A DNA stretch of 64,000 nt. Source: an uncultured Muribaculaceae bacterium (GTDB lineage Bacteria > Bacteroidota > Bacteroidia > Bacteroidales > Muribaculaceae). The DNA lies in the NCBI GenBank assembly GCA_947625935.1, contig CANQQE010000006.1, forward strand, positions 81,062 through 145,061. The letters run 5' to 3'. Below the pieces are notes generated by a model that was not told the origin of the DNA, did not search any database, and saw nothing but the letters and a program-made list of their open reading frames with translations. Every line of letters starts with the position of its first letter. Within the stretch, counting starts at the first letter, position 1. Shown in pieces: positions 9,330 to 19,872 of the stretch. A program made the position numbers and the translations under genes.

Positions 9330-10415
9330 ATGGCTGAGACAAAAAGACTTCGCTATTTCGACGTTATGAAAGGCATTGCCATATTCATGGTGGTGATGGG
9401 CCATGTTTTAACCATGTGCATACGCAACGTCGACAGCTCGATTCTGTTCAAACTAATCGGCCAAATTCATATGCCACTATTCTTCTTCATTAGCGGCTAT
9501 TTCTCATACAAAATCGCTTCTGACGGTCAACCATTCGCACTACCAAATCTATGGACCCGATTCAAACAGCTCATCATCCCATTCTTTGTCGTAAGTACGA
9601 TATGGATTTACTACTTTCCTCATAGTGGGCTACAAAGTCCTATCGATTCGACATGGCGAGGCCTATATCTTAGTATTACCAAAAACGGCTACTGGTTCAC
9701 TCCTTGTCTATTTGAGATAATACTGATTTACGCCGGAGGTGCCTACATTCTAAGAAAATGCAAATCCATCATATCGGAATGTATATCTGTATCTATTTTA
9801 TGGATAATACTCGGATGTGTGACGTTTGTTCTGAGTGACCATCCAGTATGCGACATATTAGGGTTAGAACCCACCTACTCCTTTTTCCCGGCGTTCATGT
9901 ATGGAGTGTTGGCTCGCAAGCACAATGACCTGTTTGAAAGACTGATTAAAAGCAACACTGCTTACACGATTTCGTTATTAGTATGTGTGATAATCATGTA
10001 CATACTGATGTACTCCTGGGAGTTCCATTTCATGGCTTTTAAACCTATAGCCTGGAGCATGCCAGGACTACTGCACATTTTTATGGTAATCGTAGCTATA
10101 AGGCTGATTAAGCCTTATAGCGAAAAAGTTTTGGATGAAAACCGACGAGTCTCATTCTCATCTTCAATAGCCTGCGGTTGGGAATACATGGGCAAAGAAA
10201 GCCTATCAATCTATCTGTTGCACTATTTCTTCCTATTTCCATTAACAGCTCTTCAGGAACCGTTAAGGGGGATGGCTCTTGACTTCATTCCAACTTTCGT
10301 TGTGTCATTCGCAACAGCGGCGGTCATCATAACAATAACACTTGGAGCCAATTATATCATTCAAAAAAGCCCAATCTTAGGGTTGCTGTTAACCGGTAAA
10401 ATTATAAAACGATGA
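9330..10415 (+). CDS. Membrane acyltransferase family 3 (OafA/WecH-like)
   Basis: Integral membrane acyltransferase of 361 residues with about ten hydrophobic segments. The N-terminus R-L-R-Y-F-D-V-M-K-G-I-A-I and catalytic-type H25 in VVMGHVL are hallmarks of the family. Such proteins O-acetylate or otherwise acylate surface sugars, drawing on cytoplasmic acyl-CoA. As the second gene of the operon it probably decorates the polysaccharide repeat unit. Its stop overlaps the ugd start by 4 bp (ATGA), showing translational coupling. Confidence 0.87.
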   Translation: MAETKRLRYFDVMKGIAIFMVVMGHVLTMCIRNVDSSILFKLIGQIHMPLFFFISGYFSYKIASDGQPFALPNLWTRFKQLIIPFFVVSTIWIYYFPHSGLQSPIDSTWRGLYLSITKNGYWFTPCLFEIILIYAGGAYILRKCKSIISECISVSILWIILGCVTFVLSDHPVCDILGLEPTYSFFPAFMYGVLARKHNDLFERLIKSNTAYTISLLVCVIIMYILMYSWEFHFMAFKPIAWSMPGLLHIFMVIVAIRLIKPYSEKVLDENRRVSFSSSIACGWEYMGKESLSIYLLHYFFLFPLTALQEPLRGMALDFIPTFVVSFATAAVIITITLGANYIIQKSPILGLLLTGKIIKR

Positions 10416-11722
10416 ATATAGCAATTGTAGGGACAGGCTATGTCGGCCTCGTTTCCGGCGCCTGCTTCTCTGAAGTAGGCATAGATGTAACTTGCGTAGA
10501 TATTGATAATGATAAAATCAATAGGCTGAAAAAAGGCGAAATTCCCATATATGAACCGGGACTCGATGACCTCGTGACAAGAAATGTCGAAGCCGGACGC
10601 CTTCACTTCACCACAGACTTGGCCTCCTGCCTCGACAATGTGGAAGTGGTGTTCTGCGCCGTAGGCACCCCACCGGATGAAGATGGAAGCGCAGATTTGA
10701 AGTATGTCGTTGAGGTCGCCCGCACATTTGGTCGCAACATAAACAGCTATGCCATCCTTGTGACAAAGAGCACAGTACCCGTCGGAACCTCAAAAATCAT
10801 CAAAAAAGTGATTCAAGAGGAACTCGACAAACGAGGTGTCAGCGTCCCGTTTGAAGTAGCGTCAAATCCAGAATTTCTAAAGGAGGGCGCGGCAATCAAA
10901 GATTTCATGTCGCCTGACCGGGTTGTCATAGGCATCGAAAGTGAAAAAGCCCGCAAAGTCATGGAACGTCTATACCGCCCGTTTCTGCTAAACAATTTCC
11001 GTGTCATATTCATGGATATTCCATCGGCTGAGATGACAAAGTATGCAGCTAACTCAATGCTCGCGACACGCATCTCATTCATGAACGACATAGCCAATCT
11101 CTGCGAGCTGGTCGGCGCCGATGTCAACATGGTACGCAAAGGAATCGGAACCGACGCACGCATCGGGAACAAATTCCTTTACGCCGGCTGCGGATACGGC
11201 GGTTCATGTTTTCCTAAAGATGTCAAGGCTTTGATGAACACCGGTCGTCAGCATGGCTACACAATGAAGGTGATAGAAGCTGTCGAGGAAGTGAATAAAG
11301 CCCAGAAGTCAATAGTTTACAAAAAAATTAAACGGGCGCTCGAGGATTTAAATAACAAAAAAATTGCCATTTGGGGGCTCTCTTTCAAGCCTGAAACCGA
11401 CGATATGCGCGAAGCACCCGCAATAGAAGTGATCGACAAACTAATCGCTGATGGCGCCAATGTTGTGGTATACGATCCGGTAGCGATGGAAGAATGCAGG
11501 CGTCGAATAGGCGACAAAGTAACCTATGCAAAGGATATGTATGAGGCTATTATTGACGCTGATGCGCTCGCCTTGCTCACAGAATGGAAGCAGTTCAGGG
11601 TCCCGTCATGGAAAATAATGGCCCGGGCCATGAACCGCAAACTCGTCATTGACGGACGAAATATTTATGACCCCTCGGAATTGAGAGAGGAAGGATTTGA
11701 ATACCACTGTATCGGTAAATAA
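10412..11722 (+). CDS. ugd: UDP-glucose 6-dehydrogenase
   Basis: Oxidises UDP-glucose to UDP-glucuronate with two NAD+, supplying an acidic sugar for the polysaccharide. The 436-residue protein has the NAD-binding motif GTGYVG (7-12), the conserved E-F-L-K-E-G substrate segment near 154-159, and the catalytic cysteine C266 in the motif GYGGSCFPKD. The C-terminal UDP-binding domain is complete. UDP-ManNAc dehydrogenase (WecC type) is related, but the cysteine-loop sequence and length fit UGD better. Confidence 0.93.
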   Translation: MNIAIVGTGYVGLVSGACFSEVGIDVTCVDIDNDKINRLKKGEIPIYEPGLDDLVTRNVEAGRLHFTTDLASCLDNVEVVFCAVGTPPDEDGSADLKYVVEVARTFGRNINSYAILVTKSTVPVGTSKIIKKVIQEELDKRGVSVPFEVASNPEFLKEGAAIKDFMSPDRVVIGIESEKARKVMERLYRPFLLNNFRVIFMDIPSAEMTKYAANSMLATRISFMNDIANLCELVGADVNMVRKGIGTDARIGNKFLYAGCGYGGSCFPKDVKALMNTGRQHGYTMKVIEAVEEVNKAQKSIVYKKIKRALEDLNNKKIAIWGLSFKPETDDMREAPAIEVIDKLIADGANVVVYDPVAMEECRRRIGDKVTYAKDMYEAIIDADALALLTEWKQFRVPSWKIMARAMNRKLVIDGRNIYDPSELREEGFEYHCIGK

Positions 11723-11730
11723 AACTTCTA

Positions 11731-12672
11731 ATGTCGGTAAGCGTAATCATACCGGTGTACAACCAAGAAAAAACAATTGGTAAAGCGATTGAATCGGCTT
11801 TAGGCCAACGCATCGCCGACATTGAAGTTATCGTAATCAATGATGGGTCAGATGATAGAACCGCTGAGATTGTGAAGAAATACGAAAGTCGTGTTAGAAT
11901 AATCAATCACAATCAAAATTTAGGACTGTATTGTTCCCGATTTGAAGGCATAACGTCAGCTACCGGCGATTGGATAACATTCATCGATGGCGACGACTTC
12001 ATCAGTCAGTCGGCAGTAGCCGATTGCCTGTTAACCGCAAACGCAACCAAAGCCGACATTATCCAAATGAGAATAAAACGACGTTTTAGCCGTTGGGGAT
12101 TCACTACAAAACTGCGTAATCAACAATACGACATTGACAAAGCTCTTGACTCGGCCATATACGACTACAGGCTATTCCCTGTCCAGTGCTGGGGCAAACT
12201 TTATCGGTCAACTTTATTGGAACCATTGATCGACAATCACATTGCATACCATGGAATGTGGGGAGAAGACCGTCTGTTTAACCTCCCCGTATTCGCAAAA
12301 TCGCCAAATATTTCGATATGCGATTCAGCTAAATATATATACAATTGGGGCGGTTTTACATCTCAACAAACCAACTCTTTGGCAGAGTATGCAACCGTCG
12401 ATTTGTTAAAACGCAAATTTCTGAACGACAAAGGAATTATGACTGAAAGAATCGATCAGATGATGAAAGAGGAACTAATCAGGACACTGCGCTATGGCAC
12501 TCGACGATTAATCGATGCTCGACAAGGTCGAAAAGAAATACTCAATAGATTAGCTGATTGTGGAATAGATTATTCCGATTCTGACATAAATACTTGTCCG
12601 ACCGACATATACAGTCAATCTAAAAATTCCATGACGCGCATTGTCAAACGCCTGATTCGCAAGTTACTATAA
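11731..12672 (+). CDS. Family 2 glycosyltransferase
   Basis: GT-A fold inverting glycosyltransferase of 313 residues. It has the N-terminal VSVIIPVYNQE strand, the nucleotide-binding NDGSDD (37-42), and the metal-binding D-G-D-D at 86-89 (FIDGDDF). A WGEDR segment in the second half supplies the likely catalytic acid pair. Cytoplasmic or membrane-associated, it would add one sugar to the lipid-linked repeat unit. Donor and acceptor cannot be read from the sequence. It is the first gene of the A+T-rich part of the operon. Confidence 0.88.
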   Translation: MSVSVIIPVYNQEKTIGKAIESALGQRIADIEVIVINDGSDDRTAEIVKKYESRVRIINHNQNLGLYCSRFEGITSATGDWITFIDGDDFISQSAVADCLLTANATKADIIQMRIKRRFSRWGFTTKLRNQQYDIDKALDSAIYDYRLFPVQCWGKLYRSTLLEPLIDNHIAYHGMWGEDRLFNLPVFAKSPNISICDSAKYIYNWGGFTSQQTNSLAEYATVDLLKRKFLNDKGIMTERIDQMMKEELIRTLRYGTRRLIDARQGRKEILNRLADCGIDYSDSDINTCPTDIYSQSKNSMTRIVKRLIRKLL

Positions 12673-12677
12673 CAGAC

Positions 12678-13886
12678 ATGACTTTGACTAAACCACGCAT
12701 ATTAATCAATATCCATTACTTGGAGATAGGAGGAGCCGAGCGAGCGTTATTAGGGCTATTAAGCGCCATCGATACTGACAAAGTCGATGTCGATTTATTT
12801 ATAAATCAGCATACGGGAGAACTAATGAGTCTAATTCCTCCCGATATAAATTTGCTTCCTGAAAATAAGAGATACGCAACCATCGAACAGCCGATGATTA
12901 AAGTGTTGCGCAAAGGTCACATTGACATTATAATCGCAAGACTAATTGCAAAATTTAGGCATCATCGTTATATAAAGAGCTTAGTCGAAAAACCAAAGGA
13001 AGACGGATCAATCTTTCACTATGTCGCTTCTTGCGTCACCCCATTGTTGCCCTCATTATCATATCTGGGAGAATACGATTTGGCAATAAGTTTTTTGACG
13101 CCTCATCACATAGTGGCTAAAAAAATTAATGCTAAAACAAAAGCAGCATGGATCCACACTGATTATTCAACAGTCAATGTTGACAAAGAAAAAGAATTGC
13201 CAATTTGGGATAGTTTTGACTATATCGCATCAATATCGCCAGATGTAACGAAAAGTTTTGCCGCAACATTCCCTTCGCTGAAACCAAAGATAATTGAAAT
13301 TGAAAACATAATCAGTCCCTCATTCATAAAAGCACAATCAGAGGCATTCGTCGCTAAAGAAATGCAAGGCGACGAATTCAAAATATTATCCATCGGCCGT
13401 TTCACATACGCTAAAAATTTCGAGAATATTCCATATATCGCAAAAGATTTACGAGACCGAGGTCTAAATATCAAATGGTATGTTATCGGATTTGGTGATG
13501 ATCGAATAATATATGAAAATATCAAATCCACTCAAACCGATGACTGCGTAATCATCCTTGGGAAAAAAGAGAACCCATATCCCTACATATCCGCTTGCGA
13601 TCTATATGCGCAGCCCTCACGATACGAAGGCAAGTCAATAACTGTCAGAGAAGCTCAGATTCTGGGTAGGCCCGTTTTGATAACCAATTATCCAACGGCT
13701 TCATCTCAAGTAATCAACGGCTCCGATGGGATTATATGCGATATGGATAACGAGAGTATCACCAAAGCAATTCTGCTACTTGCTAAATCTCCAGAGATGA
13801 GAACTCGACTAACCAACTATTTGCAAACTAAGGACTATGGAAATGAGCAAGAAATCAGAAAACTGTATGGTTTAATTAATGATTAA
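12678..13886 (+). CDS. Family 4 glycosyltransferase
   Basis: GT-B fold retaining glycosyltransferase of 402 residues. The N-terminal domain carries the acceptor-side glycine motif G-G-A-E-R-A (18-23). The C-terminal domain begins near I-L-S-I-G-R-F (236) and has the E-x7-E donor-site pair E317/E325 in RYEGKSITVREA. There are no membrane segments. It lies 5 bp after the GT2 gene and 23 bp before the polymerase gene. Base composition is clearly A+T-richer than in the housekeeping genes of the window, as is common for exchanged capsule modules. Confidence 0.87.
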   Translation: MTLTKPRILINIHYLEIGGAERALLGLLSAIDTDKVDVDLFINQHTGELMSLIPPDINLLPENKRYATIEQPMIKVLRKGHIDIIIARLIAKFRHHRYIKSLVEKPKEDGSIFHYVASCVTPLLPSLSYLGEYDLAISFLTPHHIVAKKINAKTKAAWIHTDYSTVNVDKEKELPIWDSFDYIASISPDVTKSFAATFPSLKPKIIEIENIISPSFIKAQSEAFVAKEMQGDEFKILSIGRFTYAKNFENIPYIAKDLRDRGLNIKWYVIGFGDDRIIYENIKSTQTDDCVIILGKKENPYPYISACDLYAQPSRYEGKSITVREAQILGRPVLITNYPTASSQVINGSDGIICDMDNESITKAILLLAKSPEMRTRLTNYLQTKDYGNEQEIRKLYGLIND

Positions 13887-13909
13887 TATTCGCAATTGAT
13901 ATACACTAT

Positions 13910-15001
13910 ATGTTGAGAGAAATATTTTCAGCCAACAATTGGATGTTGGGCACCACCATAATAGGAGTGCTATATTCATTTCACCTAATGTCTCTTTCAA
14001 ACAACAAATTAATCAAGGGTACTGATAATAATGTCATTCCCTGGGCTATTGCCGTCTTTGTCACGCTTTATATCGGCACCCGCCCAACATGGGCATATGC
14101 GGATACAAATCTATACACGGAAATGTACAACCTCCTGCAAAAAGGAATTTGGACGGAAGTGAGGGGCGGCGATGCTGAACCATTCTGGGCAATGGTACAA
14201 TATGCGTCAATACCATATTTAAGCGCATCTGGTTGGTTAACAGTGATCTCGATTTTTTATGTAGGTGGAATGACTATTTCTGCAAGAAGATGGTTTCCCC
14301 GTCATTTTTTAATGACACTAATATTCCTCTTCACGTCATTCTCCTTTTTTTCTTACGGGACTAATGGCATACGAAACGGCATGGCAACGAGTATTGCTAT
14401 GGTCGGACTGTCTCTTTTCAATAAAGGCCGCAAAGAACTAACAATAGGGTATGTTTTTCTTATCCTTGCTTGCCTGACGCACAAGTCGTGTCTTCTAATA
14501 TTCGCAGCAGCCACAGCAGCAAGATTTTTCAAAAATATAAATATTAATGTAGGTATATGGTTCGGTTGTATTTTATTGAGTCTTTTATTTGCCGAACCGT
14601 TGAAAAATCTGATGACCGAATTAGTGGATGACGGACGCGCATCATATTATATAAATCTGCAGGTAGCTACACAAGGGATTGTTCCTTTTTCCAGATCAGG
14701 ATTCCGATGGGACTTTTTACTATATAGCGCACTACCGATAGCATTGGGATGGTATGCTATTACTAAACAGAAAATCAAGGATGAAACCTACATTTTTCTA
14801 CTGACAACTTATATTTTTGCAAATTCAGTATGGTGCTTAATCAATTCTGTCGCGTATTCTAATAGATTTGCCTATCTATCATGGTTCCTATACCCAATAA
14901 TCATTGTTTATCCATTGGCAAAATTAAAAGTCACTTCATCTCAAGGCGTTATCGCAGGCGGTTTGCTCATTTTCTTTATTATTTTTAATTGGCTATTCTG
15001 A
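13910..15001 (+). CDS. EpsG-family polysaccharide polymerase (Wzy-like)
   Basis: Polytopic membrane protein of 363 residues with about ten hydrophobic helices. It resembles the EpsG family, in which the segment R-P-x-x-x-A-D-T-x-x-Y after the second helix is diagnostic (here RPTWAYADTNLY near residue 60). EpsG/Wzy proteins join lipid-linked repeat units at the periplasmic face. This is the only polymerase candidate in the operon. The sequence is very A+T-rich. No adjacent flippase gene is present, so repeat units must be flipped by a protein encoded elsewhere. Confidence 0.8.
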   Translation: MLREIFSANNWMLGTTIIGVLYSFHLMSLSNNKLIKGTDNNVIPWAIAVFVTLYIGTRPTWAYADTNLYTEMYNLLQKGIWTEVRGGDAEPFWAMVQYASIPYLSASGWLTVISIFYVGGMTISARRWFPRHFLMTLIFLFTSFSFFSYGTNGIRNGMATSIAMVGLSLFNKGRKELTIGYVFLILACLTHKSCLLIFAAATAARFFKNININVGIWFGCILLSLLFAEPLKNLMTELVDDGRASYYINLQVATQGIVPFSRSGFRWDFLLYSALPIALGWYAITKQKIKDETYIFLLTTYIFANSVWCLINSVAYSNRFAYLSWFLYPIIIVYPLAKLKVTSSQGVIAGGLLIFFIIFNWLF

Positions 15002-15004
15002 ACA

Positions 15005-15889
15005 ATGGAACTTCTCACCGTATTTACTCCAACATACAATCGGGCACATACACTTCCTCGTGTGTATGACAGTTTATGCCGTCAAACCTGTAAAAATTTC
15101 CGCTGGCTTGTTATTGATGATGGATCCACTGATGGAACGGAGGAGCTAATAACTCAATATATCCACAGTAATACGTTCAGAATCGACTACATAAAAAAAG
15201 AAAACGGTGGACTATATACCGGTTACAACACGGCTTACGCCAATATCGAGACTGAATTAAATGTCTGTATCGACAGCGATGACTTCATGCCTGACGATGC
15301 TGTTGAAATAATCTCAAAAACATGGAAAGAACGAGGCGGAGACCAATATGCCGGTATCGTAGGGCTCGATTTTCTAATGAATGGCGAGCCTATTTCAGGC
15401 TATTTTCCATCTGATCTAAAGGAAGTATATCTTTTCGATTTAAAATCAAAAAGGCTTCATACTGGAGATTCTAAACAAGTAATGCGTACTGATTTGATGA
15501 GATCGGTTGCCCCCCAGGTAGGGTTCGAGGGAGAAAAAGATTTTAATCCCTACTATATGCTGATAAAAGCAGCCGACACACTGCCTATGATAGTGGTCAA
15601 CAAAAACCTTTGTTTCGTAGAGTATCAGGAATCAGACAGTATGTCAAAAAATATCTACCGACAGTACATCAGAAGTCCTAAAAGTTTCGCAAAAACGAGA
15701 GAATTGGAAATGGGATTGTCGCGCACGACGTTTAAGCATCAGATAAGATCGGCGATTCATTATATCGCAGAATGTCGATTGGCGAATCAGTCGCCGTTTA
15801 CCCACAGGAACCCATGCCGTTTGCTGACTTTGGCTCTTTACCCAATGGGAATGGCACTATATCTTCACATCAAGCATAAGTCGAAATGA
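15005..15889 (+). CDS. Family 2 glycosyltransferase
   Basis: GT-A fold glycosyltransferase of 294 residues with the opening T-V-F-T-P-T-Y-N-R, the nucleotide-binding motif DDGSTDGT (38-45) and the metal motif D-S-D-D (90-93). The C-terminal half carries a basic helix that may touch the membrane. Its end overlaps the next glycosyltransferase by 4 bp (ATGA), so the two are translationally coupled and probably add consecutive sugars. Confidence 0.88.
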   Translation: MELLTVFTPTYNRAHTLPRVYDSLCRQTCKNFRWLVIDDGSTDGTEELITQYIHSNTFRIDYIKKENGGLYTGYNTAYANIETELNVCIDSDDFMPDDAVEIISKTWKERGGDQYAGIVGLDFLMNGEPISGYFPSDLKEVYLFDLKSKRLHTGDSKQVMRTDLMRSVAPQVGFEGEKDFNPYYMLIKAADTLPMIVVNKNLCFVEYQESDSMSKNIYRQYIRSPKSFAKTRELEMGLSRTTFKHQIRSAIHYIAECRLANQSPFTHRNPCRLLTLALYPMGMALYLHIKHKSK

Positions 15890-16956
15890 AGATTTTGCAT
15901 ATAATCACGTCATTGCACACCGGCGGTGCGGAAAAGCTTTTGGTTGACCTATTACCGCGTTTTCGCGATATGGGCCACGATGTTGAGTTGCTATTATTTG
16001 ATGGAACAGAAACCCCATTTTACAAAGAACTACTAAATGCGGGAATTAAAATTCACCGTTTATCCATCGGTAAGAGTGTGTATAACCCAATAAATATTTT
16101 CCGAATAAGAAAATATTTCAGTCAATTTGACATCATACACACCCACAATACTGCATGTCAATATTTTAGTTCTATAGCAAGTCGATTAAAAAGGCATAAA
16201 TGTAAACTTGTTACTACAGAACATAACACGACTAACAGACGACGCAACATACCATTTTTTCGGAATATCGACAAATGGATGTATCGACAATATGAGCGCA
16301 TTATATGTATCGCCAATTCCACCGCATCTAATTTGGAGAACTTCATTGGTAGTAGTTCAGACATCCAAGTGATTAACAATGGCATTGAGTTAGCCAAATT
16401 TCGTTCAGCATCTAATAATAAAGTTTATCCCGATGATGAAATTATCATTTCAATGATTGCAGGCTTTCGGCCTCAAAAAAATCAGGATACATTAATAAGG
16501 GCAATGTCCCTACTCCCCGACAACTATCGGCTATGGCTGGTGGGTGATGGCGAACGCCGTGGATTGTTGGAAGCACTGACAGCACAACTCGGTCTCAACA
16601 ATCGGGTTGAGTTTTTGGGAGTCAGAACTGATATACCGGCCATAATGGAGAAAAGCCATATAATCGTTTTGTCTTCCCACTGGGAAGGGCTATCATTATC
16701 ATCGGTCGAGGGCTGTGCATCAGGACGTCCGGTGATAGCATCAGACGTCCAAGGGCTGAGAGAGGTCGTTGGTGGTGCTGGCATACTTTTTCCTGACGGC
16801 GATCATAAGAGACTCGCACACGAGATAATACACCTTGCAACCGATTCTGACTATTATGATTCAATTGTAAAACTCTGTCAAAACAGAGCCAATGATTACG
16901 ACATAAACATTATGGCTCAGCGTTATAACGAGGTATACTTATCACTGATAAAATAA
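15886..16956 (+). CDS. Family 4 glycosyltransferase
   Basis: GT-B fold retaining glycosyltransferase of 356 residues. The N-terminal motif H-T-G-G-A-E-K (11-17) and the C-terminal E267-x7-E275 pair (SHWEGLSLSSVEG) are typical of the family, as is the I-A-G-F-R-P-Q-K-N strand near 191-199 that starts the donor domain. Start and previous stop overlap (ATGA). The sugar donor is unknown; UDP-glucuronate and GDP-fucose made by neighbouring genes are candidates for the operon as a whole. Confidence 0.88.
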   Translation: MKILHIITSLHTGGAEKLLVDLLPRFRDMGHDVELLLFDGTETPFYKELLNAGIKIHRLSIGKSVYNPINIFRIRKYFSQFDIIHTHNTACQYFSSIASRLKRHKCKLVTTEHNTTNRRRNIPFFRNIDKWMYRQYERIICIANSTASNLENFIGSSSDIQVINNGIELAKFRSASNNKVYPDDEIIISMIAGFRPQKNQDTLIRAMSLLPDNYRLWLVGDGERRGLLEALTAQLGLNNRVEFLGVRTDIPAIMEKSHIIVLSSHWEGLSLSSVEGCASGRPVIASDVQGLREVVGGAGILFPDGDHKRLAHEIIHLATDSDYYDSIVKLCQNRANDYDINIMAQRYNEVYLSLIK

Positions 16957-16978
16957 ACAATATTTTAAACAACATATT

Positions 16979-18112
16979 ATGAATGAGCGTATTTTGCTGT
17001 CATTGGCCCATATGGGAGGCAGCGAGAGAGAATGGGTCGAAGAAGCATTCCGTACCAACTGGATTGTACCATTAGGCCCAAACGTTGATGAATTTGAACA
17101 CCGTTTGGAAAACTACTTGGGCGCACCCAACGTAGTCGCACTAAGCGCAGGAACCGCAGCCATTCATCTCGGCCTCGTCATGCTCGGAGTAAAAGCCGGC
17201 GATGAGGTTATATGCCAATCCTTCACATTTTCCGCAAGTGCCAACCCGATATGCTACCAAGGTGCAAAGCCGATTTTTGTGGATAGCGAGAAAAAGACTT
17301 GGAACATGGATGCCGATGTTCTGGAAGAAGCCATTATAGCGCGAAAAAAAGTCACCGGTAAATATCCCAAAGCGATTATCCCGGTTTACCTTTATGGTAT
17401 GCCTGCCGAAATTGACAAAATTATTTCAGTCACTGACAGATATAATATTCCTGTGCTCGAGGATGCGGCCGAAGCGTTAGGTTCTGAGTACAGAGGTAAA
17501 ATGTGCGGCACATACGGACGTTACGGAGCGTTGAGTTTCAACGGTAATAAGATTATAACCACTTCAGGAGGAGGCGCCCTGATTTGCCCTGACGAAGAAT
17601 CGGCTAAACGGGTTAAATTTTATGCCACACAGGCGCGTGAAAATCGTCCATACTACTACCATGAGCATATTGGCTATAATTATCGCATGAGCAATGTCTC
17701 GGCAGGTATCGGCTGCGGACAGATGGATGTTATCAAAGACCATGTAGCACGCCGCCGACAGATTCATGACCTATACCGCAAACAATTAGCTGACATACCG
17801 TTCCTTACCGTTCACGACAATCCGACGGTTGATTTTGATTCCAATTTTTGGCTCACGACAATCCTTCTTTCCGACGAGTCAACGGTTACAGCCGATGAGC
17901 TAAGGCTCGCTCTTGAGGCTGAAAACATCGAATCACGGCTACTTTGGCGTCCTATGCATATGCAACCGATTTATGCCGACGCCCCTTACTACGGCGGTAA
18001 TGTAGCAGAGGACCTTTTCAACCGCGGTCTTTGCCTCCCGAGCGGTTCATCTTTGACCGACAGCCAGATTGGACGCGTATGCGAAGTCATACGCAAGTCT
18101 TTAATGAAATGA
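16979..18112 (+). CDS. DegT/DnrJ/EryC1/StrS-family sugar aminotransferase
   Basis: PLP-dependent aminotransferase of 377 residues that converts a keto nucleotide sugar to an amino sugar (PglE/ArnB-like role). The PLP Schiff-base lysine is K191 in SFNGNKIITTSGGG; the cofactor-stacking and pyridine-binding region is V-L-E-D-A-A-E-A-L-G (159-168). A matching NDP-sugar 4,6-dehydratase other than gmd is not in the operon. The substrate may therefore be the GDP-4-keto-6-deoxymannose made by gmd, as in perosamine synthesis, or a keto sugar from elsewhere. Both are inferences. Confidence 0.9.
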   Translation: MNERILLSLAHMGGSEREWVEEAFRTNWIVPLGPNVDEFEHRLENYLGAPNVVALSAGTAAIHLGLVMLGVKAGDEVICQSFTFSASANPICYQGAKPIFVDSEKKTWNMDADVLEEAIIARKKVTGKYPKAIIPVYLYGMPAEIDKIISVTDRYNIPVLEDAAEALGSEYRGKMCGTYGRYGALSFNGNKIITTSGGGALICPDEESAKRVKFYATQARENRPYYYHEHIGYNYRMSNVSAGIGCGQMDVIKDHVARRRQIHDLYRKQLADIPFLTVHDNPTVDFDSNFWLTTILLSDESTVTADELRLALEAENIESRLLWRPMHMQPIYADAPYYGGNVAEDLFNRGLCLPSGSSLTDSQIGRVCEVIRKSLMK

Positions 18113-18136
18113 TATCCTACCACTCAAAGACGGACA

Positions 18137-18802
18137 ATGGGACTTGTTGCGTTCGATCTTGATGATACGCTATACTGTGAGCAAGAGTTTGTTCAATCAT
18201 CATGGCGATATATCGCAAAGAGCCTTAACTCAAAATATGGGCTACCTTATTCAGTTATGATTGAAAAAATGTCAAATGCCGGTAATGCATTCGACGCTCT
18301 CGACTCATATTTGAAAGACAATCTCAACTTATCAGAACGAGAGGATATCGGGTGGATGATAGAGACTTATCGTAATCACAAACCGGATATTAGTTTGTCT
18401 GGCGAAGTCGTGAATGTGCTGGAAAAACTTATTGACACCAGCCACACAATCGCAATAGTTACCGACGGACGATCAACCACACAGCGTAACAAGATTAACA
18501 GTTTGGGACTCGACCGCTATGTAGCCGACGATAAGATTCTTATATCTGAAGAAATAGGTGCAGATAAATTATCAGGGATTCCGTTCAAGATGCTTGACCG
18601 GTTAGAGCCCCCCATAAAGTGTTATGTGGGCGACAACCCGGCCAAAGATTTCTATTGGCCAAACAAACTTGGGTGGACCTCAATCATGTTGCTTGATTCC
18701 GGCAAAAACATACACTCCCAGTTATTGTCTGACAGCAAACCGGATTATAATCCTCAAAAAAATATTCACAAACTTTCTCAACTAACCGACATATTGAAAT
18801 GA
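18137..18802 (+). CDS. HAD-family hydrolase
   Basis: Haloacid-dehalogenase-like phosphatase of 221 residues. Motif I is F-D-L-D-D-T with nucleophile D7 and acid D9; motif II is V-T-D-G; motif IV is Y-V-G-D-N-P-A-K-D. The C1-type cap and length match small-molecule phosphatases. In this operon it probably removes a phosphate from a sugar intermediate, but no substrate can be assigned. Its stop overlaps the gmd start by 4 bp. Confidence 0.85.
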   Translation: MGLVAFDLDDTLYCEQEFVQSSWRYIAKSLNSKYGLPYSVMIEKMSNAGNAFDALDSYLKDNLNLSEREDIGWMIETYRNHKPDISLSGEVVNVLEKLIDTSHTIAIVTDGRSTTQRNKINSLGLDRYVADDKILISEEIGADKLSGIPFKMLDRLEPPIKCYVGDNPAKDFYWPNKLGWTSIMLLDSGKNIHSQLLSDSKPDYNPQKNIHKLSQLTDILK

Positions 18803-19872
18803 CATCAGGAAAAAAACAACCAATAGCCTTAATCACCGGCATCACCGGACAAGACGGATCATATCTTGCCGAATTCCTTCTCGAAAAAGGATACCAAGTT
18901 CACGGCATCATGCGTCGAAGCTCGTCATTCAATACCGAACGAATCGAGCACCTGTATCTCGACGAGTGGGTTCGCGACATGAAACGCCAGCGCTTAATAA
19001 ATCTGCACTACGGCGACATGACCGACTCCAGCTCCCTGATTAGAATAATCCAGGAAGTACAGCCCGATGAAATATACAACCTTGCGGCTCAAAGTCATGT
19101 CAAGGTGTCGTTCGATGTACCTGAATACACCGCAGATACCGATGCCATAGGCACGCTCAGGCTACTCGAAGCCATACGCATACTCGGCCGCGACAAAGTT
19201 ACTAGAATCTATCAGGCAAGCACATCCGAACTATATGGCGATGTCAGAGAAGTTCCTCAAAGCGAAACAACTCCGTTTTATCCCCGTAGTCCTTATGCCG
19301 TCGCTAAACTGTATGGCTATTGGATTACTAAAAACTATCGTGAAAGCTATGGTATGTTCGCATCAAACGGAATCTTGTTTAATCATGAAAGCGAACGGCG
19401 CGGAGAAACTTTCGTAACAAGAAAAATCACCTTAGCAGCCGCCAGAATCGCCGCCGGGCTTCAGGACAAACTATATCTCGGCAATCTGAACGCCCTACGC
19501 GACTGGGGTTATGCCCCAGACTATGTCGAGTGTATGTGGCTCATTCTTCAACAACCTGAACCTGACGATTTCGTGATAGCAACCGGCGAATACCACTCAG
19601 TTAGGGAATTCACGACACTTGCTTTTAAGCGCGCCGGAATCGAATTACGATGGGAGGGCGAAGGTATAGATGAATGCGGCATAGACATATCAACCGGTAA
19701 AATCCTTGTCGAAGTTTCACCACGCTATTTCAGACCTGCAGAGGTAGAGCAACTACTTGGCAATCCGGCCAAAGCACGCGAGAAATTAGGTTGGAACCCG
19801 AGAAAAACCTCTTTTGAACAGCTTGTCAACCTGATGGTTGACAGCGATATGCGACTTGTAAATTCAAAATAA
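18799..19872 (+). CDS. gmd: GDP-mannose 4,6-dehydratase
   Basis: Converts GDP-D-mannose to GDP-4-keto-6-deoxy-D-mannose, the first step to GDP-L-fucose. The 357-residue extended short-chain dehydrogenase has the NADP motif T-G-I-T-G-Q-D-G (13-20), the conserved [14 protein letters not shown] segment (39-52) and the active site STSELYG (141-147) with Y166-x3-K170. The stop and the start of fcl share a base (TAATG), so the pathway pair is translationally coupled. Confidence 0.95.
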   Translation: MTSGKKQPIALITGITGQDGSYLAEFLLEKGYQVHGIMRRSSSFNTERIEHLYLDEWVRDMKRQRLINLHYGDMTDSSSLIRIIQEVQPDEIYNLAAQSHVKVSFDVPEYTADTDAIGTLRLLEAIRILGRDKVTRIYQASTSELYGDVREVPQSETTPFYPRSPYAVAKLYGYWITKNYRESYGMFASNGILFNHESERRGETFVTRKITLAAARIAAGLQDKLYLGNLNALRDWGYAPDYVECMWLILQQPEPDDFVIATGEYHSVREFTTLAFKRAGIELRWEGEGIDECGIDISTGKILVEVSPRYFRPAEVEQLLGNPAKAREKLGWNPRKTSFEQLVNLMVDSDMRLVNSK

